36,268 bases of DNA from SAR86 cluster bacterium (GTDB taxonomy: Bacteria; Pseudomonadota; Gammaproteobacteria; Magnimaribacterales; Magnimaribacteraceae). A program made the position numbers and the translations under genes. The notes beneath the pieces are model-generated. The model ran no database searches, was not told the origin of the DNA, and worked only from the letters and a program-made list of their open reading frames with translations. Shown one piece after another: positions 30,007 to 36,268 of the stretch (position 1 is the stretch's first letter; each line of letters begins with the position of its first letter). The stretch spans positions 1 to 36,268 of the forward strand of contig JAKUUL010000008.1 of the NCBI GenBank assembly GCA_022447025.1. Reading direction: 5' to 3'.

Positions 30007-31092
30007 TTAAAAAACTATTTTTCCTTCTTTAATAAACCTTGGCTGACCGATTGCAGCAGTGAATATTTTATCCCTTACCTCTGCAAGGCACGTTTCTCTA
30101 TCAGAAGGCGCTATTCTAGCTAAAGCTATAGATTTTTTCAGCGTTGGAGAGTAAGTACCGCTTGTAACGATCCCTTTTTTGGTCTTTTGTTCATCAAAAA
30201 ATATTTCTTGATTAGACCTAACTATGCACCTGTCTTCAAATAGAAGCCCCTTTAACAAATGGTAGTCTCCAGTTTTCTTTTTAAGTTCAAATGAGTCTTT
30301 CCCGATAAAGTTTCTTTCTTTATCCTTCAAAGAGACTGTCCAAGCCATATTGCATTCAAGGGGTGAAATATTTTCATCCATTTCAAACCCATAAAGATTC
30401 ATTCCAGCCTCCAACCTAAGAGTATCTCTTGCAGCTAGCCCCACAGGACTTGCTCCAGACTGTATGGCTTTTTGCCACAAGGAATTAGCTTTCTCATTAT
30501 CTATCATCACTTCAACCCCTTTTTCACCGGTGTACCCTGTGGTCGTAACTAATGTTCCGTCTTCCATTAAACCTTCAAAAGGTCTTTTCTTCATTAATTC
30601 ATTAGATGTTTCAGTGGAAAAGCATCTCGATAAAACTTTCAAAGCGTTTGGCCCCTGAATAGCTATCATTGATAAATCTGTGCGCTCTGAAAAAGAAACA
30701 TCCATATCACCTACTTGAGAAGCTATCCAACTTATATCAGACTCTCTAGTCGCACAGTTGACCACCAACCTGTAGCCTGATTCCAGTTTGTAGGCTATTA
30801 AATCATCTAGAATTCCTCCTGATTCATTCAATAAAGCTGAATACAGACCATCAAAGTATTCATTTAATGAATTTATATCATTAGCCAAAAGCTTTCTTAG
30901 GAACTCTTTTGCGTCTTTGCCTTTAAAATCAAGAATAGTCATGTGTGAAACATCAAAAATACCGCATGAATTCCTAACCTGTTCATGTTCACTGAGTTGA
31001 GAACCATAATTTATAGGCATATTCCACCCATGGAAATCGACCATCTTTGCAGAAGAGTCCAAGTGTTGGTCGTGTAGAGCTGTTTTTTTCAA
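30007..31092 (-). CDS. gcvT: aminomethyltransferase (glycine cleavage T protein)
   Basis: MVDFHGWNMPINY; GIFDVSHM; TGYTGEKGVEVMI; AARDTLRLEAGMNLYGFEMDE. Confidence 0.96.
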   Translation of the reverse strand: MKKTALHDQHLDSSAKMVDFHGWNMPINYGSQLSEHEQVRNSCGIFDVSHMTILDFKGKDAKEFLRKLLANDINSLNEYFDGLYSALLNESGGILDDLIAYKLESGYRLVVNCATRESDISWIASQVGDMDVSFSERTDLSMIAIQGPNALKVLSRCFSTETSNELMKKRPFEGLMEDGTLVTTTGYTGEKGVEVMIDNEKANSLWQKAIQSGASPVGLAARDTLRLEAGMNLYGFEMDENISPLECNMAWTVSLKDKERNFIGKDSFELKKKTGDYHLLKGLLFEDRCIVRSNQEIFFDEQKTKKGIVTSGTYSPTLKKSIALARIAPSDRETCLAEVRDKIFTAAIGQPRFIKEGKIVF

Positions 31093-31137
31093 GACTAATA
31101 TATAGAAGTTAGTATTTTACTTCTTTTTTCTTTATCT

Positions 31138-31162
31138 GTTATCCACTCTTACTGTGGATAAC
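31138..31162. promoter_or_regulatory. perfect inverted repeat containing two opposed DnaA-box-like sequences
   Basis: GTTATCCAC-TCTTACT-GTGGATAAC; right half read on the minus strand is TTATCCACA (DnaA-box consensus), left half is TTATCCACT. Confidence 0.5.
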
Positions 31163-31305
31163 TCTGTGCAGTATTTTAAGAAATCCTTTAATGAGGCCAT
31201 AATTGTGATCTGATCAAAAATTAACCAGTCGATTTCAAAGCTGTATTGAAATGTTCGGGAGTGATATTATTTATTTCTGGTAAAAATACTTACCAAATCC
31301 AACAA

Positions 31306-32532
31306 ATGAATCAAAATTTAACTGTTCAAGAGGCTGAAGATCACTACCAAGAGCTAAAAGCTAGAGGTAGCCAACTTGATTTAACCAGGGGCAAGCCATC
31401 AAGTGAACAACTTGATCTCTCTCTAGACTTAGAGAACCTCCCGATTGGCAATTTTATTGAGGATGGAATTGATACAAGGAATTATGGAGAACTACTGGGT
31501 TTAGAAAAAATGAGGCAATTAGGCTCAGAAATTCTTGGATGTAAAAAGGAAATGGTTATTGCGGGTGGCAATAGTAGCCTCACTTTAATGGCCCAATACA
31601 TTTCTAATTTATTTTTTCAAGGAAGTGGGGAAGGCCCTTGGTCTATGCATGAAAGAAATTCTGTCCTGTGTCCAGTGCCTGGATATGACAGACATTTCGC
31701 TTTATGTGATGAATTTTCAATAAATATGATACCTATTCCTTTGACAGGTAATGGGCCAGACATCGAGAAAGCTAAATCTATTGTTTCAAATGATCCTTCT
31801 GTTAAGGGAATATGGTGTGTTCCAAAACATTCAAACCCTACAGGAGAGACTTATAGCAAAGAATCTATTGAAGGGTTATTAGAGATAGCCAGTCAAAGAA
31901 AAGGGTTTAGGATCTTTTGGGATAATGCTTATGCAGTGCATGATTTTAAAGAATCTGCTCCGCTACCTAACATCTTTTCTTTAGCTAAAGAAAAAGAGAT
32001 GTTGGAATCAATTATAGCCTTTGCCTCTACTTCAAAAATCACATTTGCTGGTTCAGGAGTAAGCTTCATGGCCATGAGTGAACCTAATTTAGACAACTTC
32101 ATTAAACATTATGCTTCTATGGTGATTGGACCCGACAAAGTGAACCAATCAAGGCACATAAAATTTTTTAAGAATATTGAAGGACTTAAAAATCACATGC
32201 TTAAGCACGCAGAAATACTAAGGCCTAAATTCCAATTGGTTGATAAATGGCTTTCAAAACAAAATTTTGGATCTTGGACTAAACCTACAGGTGGTTATTT
32301 CGTTACATTTAAAAGCGAACCAGGACTGGCAAAGGAAATAATCAGTTTAGCCAAAAAGGCAGGATTAAAACTAACTCCAGCTGGAGCAACTTTTCCTTAT
32401 GGGGTAGACCCCCAAGATGAAATAATTAGATTGGCCCCGACAGCCTGTACGATTGAGGAACTAGAGCAAGCAATGCAGATTTTTAATGCTTGTGTAGCCT
32501 TAGCCAGTGTAAAGAAAGCGGCTAGTTCTTAG
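31306..32532 (+). CDS. class I/II aminotransferase (aspartate aminotransferase Ic-like)
   Basis: LDLTRGKPSSEQLDLS, PKHSNPTGETYS, ASTSKITFAGSGVSFM (PLP Lys region). ATG at 31306 preferred over the TTG at 31246 used by the ORF track because the preceding 20 residues look non-homologous. Confidence 0.85.
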   Translation: MNQNLTVQEAEDHYQELKARGSQLDLTRGKPSSEQLDLSLDLENLPIGNFIEDGIDTRNYGELLGLEKMRQLGSEILGCKKEMVIAGGNSSLTLMAQYISNLFFQGSGEGPWSMHERNSVLCPVPGYDRHFALCDEFSINMIPIPLTGNGPDIEKAKSIVSNDPSVKGIWCVPKHSNPTGETYSKESIEGLLEIASQRKGFRIFWDNAYAVHDFKESAPLPNIFSLAKEKEMLESIIAFASTSKITFAGSGVSFMAMSEPNLDNFIKHYASMVIGPDKVNQSRHIKFFKNIEGLKNHMLKHAEILRPKFQLVDKWLSKQNFGSWTKPTGGYFVTFKSEPGLAKEIISLAKKAGLKLTPAGATFPYGVDPQDEIIRLAPTACTIEELEQAMQIFNACVALASVKKAASS

Positions 32533-32854
32533 TAGCTTCTAAAATACTATACGATTCGCCGTTAAACTCGCCGAAGAAGATGGGGACGTCAGGGTGTTCA
32601 ACAGGAACCAGACTGCCATCTATTTGTAGGTTCTGCTGAGAGACGTAAGCAGAATAGAAAACCTGATCATTCTCAGCAAAAACATGATAAAAGGGCTGTT
32701 CTTTCTTGGGTCTGATTTCAGCAGGTATTGATTGATACCACTCCTCAGTATTATTAAATTCTGGATCTACATCGTAAATCACACCCCTGAAATCAAGGTA
32801 TTTATGTTTTACAACTTGTCCTATGGAGTACTGTGTTTCAACTATTTCTTTCAT
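32522..32854 (-). CDS. hspQ: heat shock protein HspQ (YccV-like)
   Basis: YSIGQVVKHKYLDFRGVIYDVDPEF; PFYHVFAENDQVFYSAYVSQQNLQID. Confidence 0.92.
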   Translation of the reverse strand: MKEIVETQYSIGQVVKHKYLDFRGVIYDVDPEFNNTEEWYQSIPAEIRPKKEQPFYHVFAENDQVFYSAYVSQQNLQIDGSLVPVEHPDVPIFFGEFNGESYSILEATKN

Positions 32855-34065
32855 TTGAGTAGGTCTTTTAGTTCAACAGATTGGTCGCAAAGCACATCTG
32901 AACTTATTTTTAGTTTATTTGCAACCAGCTTTTTTGAAATTAGAAAATCTTTGGGATTATTGACAGAATCAACAGCAATTAGTTCTCCCTTTTTTAGGTA
33001 AAAAAGCATAAATGACCTTTCCTCAATAAACCCCCTAACTACTGTTTCATCGTGGTCTCCAGACAGACCAACTATCTGAAGTTTATCTTCAAACTGATCG
33101 GACCAAAACCAAGGGACTTGATCATACTTTTCTTGTTTACCCAGCAGAGATAATGCAACGGTTTTAGCTTGCTCTAGTGCATTGTGAACTGATTCCAATC
33201 TGATGTTTTTATTTAGATAAAAATTGGGATGATTAGTACAGTCTCCACAAGCAAATACAGAAGAGTCTTCAGTTCTTCCAAATTCGTCCACAAGAATACC
33301 GTTACTGCATTTGAGCCCCGCTGACTCTGCTATCTCCTGGTTGGGCAATATACCCACTCCGATAACCACGCTATCCGCTTCTAGTATCGTACCGTCGGTA
33401 CAAACAACTTTTTCAACATGGCTTTTACCCACAAATTTTTCCAGAGCTGATCCTAAAATTATTTCTACTCCTTTATTACGGTGTAAGGTATCAAAATACT
33501 CTGAAATAACAGGATCCACAGTCCTGCTCATAACTCGATTTTCCATCTCAACTACCGTTACTTTCAATCCTTTCTTTACTGCGGCAGCAGCTACTTCAAG
33601 GCCTATATACCCGGCACCTATAATTACTAGGCTTTTTCCTTTTTTAAACTGATCCTTAAGGTTATTTGAATCATTAATCGATCTGAGATAATTTATATTT
33701 TTTAAATCTGAGCCTTCAACCTCTAGTTGTCTCACTCTACTTCCAGTTGCTAAGACTAAGTTTTCATAAGGAAGAGCTTCTCCTTTAGATAAATGAACCA
33801 TCTTTTCTTTTCTGTCTAATGACAGAACTTTTGTTGCAACTTTTACAGTTACATTATTTTGATCATAAAAATCTTGAGTCTTCATATAAACCCTATCAAG
33901 TCCAACTTCACCAGATAGATAGTCCTTAGAGAGAGGAGGGCGTTGATAGGGCAAATGATCTTCTTCACCTACGACGACAATAGACTCTTCAAAATTATTT
34001 CTCTTTAGAGTTAATACACATTGGGCAGCTGATTGCCCTGCACCTACGATAACTAGATCCTTCAT
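32851..34065 (-). CDS. FAD-dependent NAD(P)H:ferredoxin/rubredoxin-type reductase
   Basis: Two Rossmann motifs (VIVGAGQSAAQCVLTL; LVIIGAGYIGLEVAAAAVKKG), FACGDCT, and the C-terminal WFWSDQFEDKLQIVGL typical of ferredoxin reductases. Confidence 0.92.
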   Translation of the reverse strand: MKDLVIVGAGQSAAQCVLTLKRNNFEESIVVVGEEDHLPYQRPPLSKDYLSGEVGLDRVYMKTQDFYDQNNVTVKVATKVLSLDRKEKMVHLSKGEALPYENLVLATGSRVRQLEVEGSDLKNINYLRSINDSNNLKDQFKKGKSLVIIGAGYIGLEVAAAAVKKGLKVTVVEMENRVMSRTVDPVISEYFDTLHRNKGVEIILGSALEKFVGKSHVEKVVCTDGTILEADSVVIGVGILPNQEIAESAGLKCSNGILVDEFGRTEDSSVFACGDCTNHPNFYLNKNIRLESVHNALEQAKTVALSLLGKQEKYDQVPWFWSDQFEDKLQIVGLSGDHDETVVRGFIEERSFMLFYLKKGELIAVDSVNNPKDFLISKKLVANKLKISSDVLCDQSVELKDLLK

Positions 34066-34139
34066 TATTAGAAAAGTACTCGATTATTCCTTTAAATAGA
34101 AATAAAGTTTACATTTAATTTCCAATAAGTGAGGACTAA

Positions 34140-34424
34140 ATGATAGGAATAATTGCGACCATGAAAATTAAGGAAGGCACAAATAAAGATTTTGAAGAAG
34201 TTGCTTCAAGATTACAAAGTGCTGTTACTGAAAATGAACCCGGTGTTGTTTATTACGATTGGTATAAAGGTCAAGACGACACAACATACGTTGTTTTGGA
34301 ACGCTATGAATCTCAAGATGCCTTAGATGCTCACGGCCAAACAGATCACATGAAAAGTATTGGCGGAGAAATGGGTCAATATATGGCTGGGCGCCCTGAA
34401 GTTACTATTCTTAAAAGTATTTAA
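34140..34424 (+). CDS. antibiotic biosynthesis monooxygenase (ABM/YgiN-like) family protein
   Basis: 94-aa ferredoxin-like fold: IATMKIKEGTNKDFEEVASRL...NEPGVVYYDWYK...VLERYESQDALDAH. Confidence 0.88.
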   Translation: MIGIIATMKIKEGTNKDFEEVASRLQSAVTENEPGVVYYDWYKGQDDTTYVVLERYESQDALDAHGQTDHMKSIGGEMGQYMAGRPEVTILKSI

Positions 34425-35483
34425 TTAAGACAGGTGGGGTAAAGAAAGGAATTCTCTCGACTTCATTTCCTCAAGCCTACTAAGAGCTCTTTCGATGGGT
34501 TTCAACAACTTAGACCCTGAATAGATTTCTTTTATCTTTTTTTCTGAAGAAATTATAAGGTTAACTTTTCGTTCATAACATTCATCGATAAGAGCAATAA
34601 ATCTTCTTGTTTCATTTTCTTTTGACTCTGTAAGAAGTGGTATGTCAGATACCAGAAGGGTGTGGAATTCCTTACTAATTTCTATGTAATCCTTTGAACT
34701 TCTTGGACCTTCACAGATATCATTAAAATGAAACCAAGCAACGCCTTCAGAAAGTTTTTTGGTATTAATATTTCTACCTAAAATTTCTATAGTTTGTGCA
34801 AGCTTGATCTCACCCTGAGCAAGCGAATTAAAGTGTTTTGATAGTATTTCATCCGTTTCTTTCGTCCCCGAGATAAGTTGAATTTTTTCTTGTTCAAGAT
34901 TTCTTAGCCTGTAATCTTGAGAGGTTTTTAGTTGGTAGATTTTGCAGTGGTTTTTTATAGATTCAATAGCAGGATAAAACCTATCTCTGTGGAGACCACC
35001 TTCATATAAAAATTCAGGGTGTATATTAGAAGTTGCCACCAGCGGTATTCCCGCTTCAAATAATCTATCTAAGAACCTAGCCAACATCATTGCATCGCCA
35101 ATATCCTCCACAAAGAACTCATCAAAACATAAGATATCAGCCTTTCTTGCTAGTTTTTCCACAATCTTTTTAATTGGGTCTTCTTGCTTTGCCATACGAT
35201 TCATATCGTTATGAAGATTTTGCATAAATCTGTGAAAGTGAAGTCTGACCTTGTTGGAGGTGTCTAAACTTTGAAAAAATATATCCATGAGTTGAGTTTT
35301 ACCAGAACCCACTGACCCATAAATATACAATCCCCCCAGGGGTTTTTTACTAAACCATGACCTAGATCTAGCGGTAACTTTTTCTTGTAGACTGTCTAAT
35401 TCAACCAGAAGTTCTTTTTGGGCAGGATCGTCTATTAATTTTTCATTAGAAACCAAATCTTCATGTATGTGCGAAGGTTTCAA
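34425..35483 (-). CDS. zapE: cell division protein ZapE / AFG1-family ATPase
   Basis: Walker A YIYGSVGSGKTQLMD, Walker B DILCFDEFFVEDIGDAMML, LVATSNIHPEFLYEGGLHRDRFYPAI. Confidence 0.93.
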   Translation of the reverse strand: MKPSHIHEDLVSNEKLIDDPAQKELLVELDSLQEKVTARSRSWFSKKPLGGLYIYGSVGSGKTQLMDIFFQSLDTSNKVRLHFHRFMQNLHNDMNRMAKQEDPIKKIVEKLARKADILCFDEFFVEDIGDAMMLARFLDRLFEAGIPLVATSNIHPEFLYEGGLHRDRFYPAIESIKNHCKIYQLKTSQDYRLRNLEQEKIQLISGTKETDEILSKHFNSLAQGEIKLAQTIEILGRNINTKKLSEGVAWFHFNDICEGPRSSKDYIEISKEFHTLLVSDIPLLTESKENETRRFIALIDECYERKVNLIISSEKKIKEIYSGSKLLKPIERALSRLEEMKSREFLSLPHLS

Positions 35484-35505
35484 AGAAATTCCTTTTTACT
35501 TAGAT

Positions 35506-35925
35506 TTAGGTTTCAGGGTTTTTAGTAAAGCTATGCAGGGTTTCATCTACGGGAGACCAGTGTCTTGCACTTGAGCTCCAGAAATTGGAATCTATTTTTA
35601 GCCAAGACGAATCATCTAAGCTTCCTGCTTTGACTAATCTTAAGCCTTCTACCTCCTCTATTAAACTCAATAAGGGAGAGCCGCACTTCTCACAGAAACC
35701 TCGACTAATATGGCTTCCGTCAGTACCGGTAACTGTGTAAAACTTCAGTTCTCCTTTAATCTCTAAAGCTTCTTCAGGAACCATAATAATTGTAGCTTTG
35801 CCTGAACCCGTCGACCTTTGACAATCTGTGCAATGGCAGTGACTTGCAGATATTACTGAAGACTCATTAAAGCTATAACTTATGTCTCCACACAAGCAAC
35901 TGCCCGTTTTCTTTTCTTCACTCAT
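35506..35925 (-). CDS. GFA (glutathione-dependent formaldehyde-activating enzyme-like) family zinc protein
   Basis: GSCLCGDISYSF; SHCHCTDCQRSTGSG; FCEKCGSPL. Confidence 0.93.
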   Translation of the reverse strand: MSEEKKTGSCLCGDISYSFNESSVISASHCHCTDCQRSTGSGKATIIMVPEEALEIKGELKFYTVTGTDGSHISRGFCEKCGSPLLSLIEEVEGLRLVKAGSLDDSSWLKIDSNFWSSSARHWSPVDETLHSFTKNPET

Positions 35926-36268
35926 TATTTTCCTTTAATTTTTTTTTACCCATTGGAAACAGAGAAGAAGTAGTTTGTTTATAAATCTGATAATCTGGAT
36001 CTTCACCCCATTTCTTATCCGCTCTTCTCTCCAACATGCTAATCCCACTTATTCTTGTTAAGAGAATATAAACGAAAATTGGAGAAATTAAAGTAAGAAG
36101 TTGCCATCCTTCTAGCACCGGGAAAGCTATAAGGGCAATTCCTAACCATAAAGTAATTTCGCCATAGTAGTTAGGATGCCTAGAAAACCTCCAAAGCCCT
36201 TCATCAATAAACTTACCTTCATTTTCTTTTTTTGATTTAACTTTAGTCTTTTGATTATCAGCAACAAC
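35918..36268 (-). CDS. DUF1295 family membrane protein, truncated by the window edge
   Basis: Frame stays open through the ORF-track start to the window end: VVADNQKTKVKSKKENEGKFIDEGLWRFSRHPNYYGEITLWLGIALIAFPVLEGWQLL...LERRADKKWGEDPDYQIYKQTTSSLFP. Confidence 0.9.
   Translation of the reverse strand, partial: VVADNQKTKVKSKKENEGKFIDEGLWRFSRHPNYYGEITLWLGIALIAFPVLEGWQLLTLISPIFVYILLTRISGISMLERRADKKWGEDPDYQIYKQTTSSLFPMGKKKLKENNE

Noticed and set aside
31190-31202. Three-codon ORF ATG AGG CCA TAA upstream of the aminotransferase
   Set aside because: No Shine-Dalgarno-like sequence or associated hairpin/T tract; likely chance.
31203-31220. CRP/FNR-like half palindrome TTGTGATCTGATCAAAA
   Set aside because: Only one half-site resembles CRP (TGTGA); right half and spacing do not match CRP or FNR consensus.
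31093-31245. Possible glycine riboswitch upstream of gcvT
   Set aside because: Reading the minus strand I saw no glycine-aptamer motifs; the only clear structure is the TTATCCAC dyad.
31246-31305. N-terminal extension of the aminotransferase (TTG start, MKCSGVILFISGKNTYQIQQ)
   Set aside because: Non-ATG start with a non-typical leader; ATG at 31306 fits the family N-terminus better.
33311-33652. 113-aa plus-strand ORF inside the ferredoxin-reductase gene
   Set aside because: Shadow ORF of a conserved Rossmann-fold protein.
1-36268. CRISPR arrays, transposases, integrases, prophage genes, tRNA or rRNA genes, defence islands
   Set aside because: None seen on reading the sequence and ORF translations; the window is housekeeping-like throughout.

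Overview
This 36.3 kb AT-rich window looks like compact chromosomal DNA from a gammaproteobacterium, probably marine (taxon is inferred from gene content only). It is nearly all coding and dominated by recognisable housekeeping and metabolic genes: acyl-CoA dehydrogenase, yaaA, crotonase, cysQ, rpoH, thiS-thiG, trmB, rdgB, metW-metX, yggT-proC-yggS-argS-efp, a TonB2/TtpC-type energy-transduction operon, folA-thyA-lgt, a two-subunit Na+/solute symporter, TauE/SafE, a TANGO2-like protein, rppH, gcvP-gcvH-gcvT, an aminotransferase, hspQ-ferredoxin reductase, zapE, and GFA plus DUF1295 proteins. I saw no mobile elements, CRISPR arrays, rRNA or tRNA. The most interesting signals are: (1) a promoter / SAM-II riboswitch / four-codon ORF / intrinsic terminator arrangement upstream of metX, suggesting riboswitch-gated leader-peptide attenuation; (2) a single 541-codon ORF fusing a DUF1295 (ICMT / steroid-reductase-like) membrane domain to a full phosphatidylserine decarboxylase; (3) a perfect 9-bp dyad made of two opposed DnaA-box-like sequences between gcvT and an aminotransferase gene; (4) an uncalled 59-aa ORF just upstream of the crotonase gene; and (5) all six convergent gene pairs abutting or overlapping at their stop codons.
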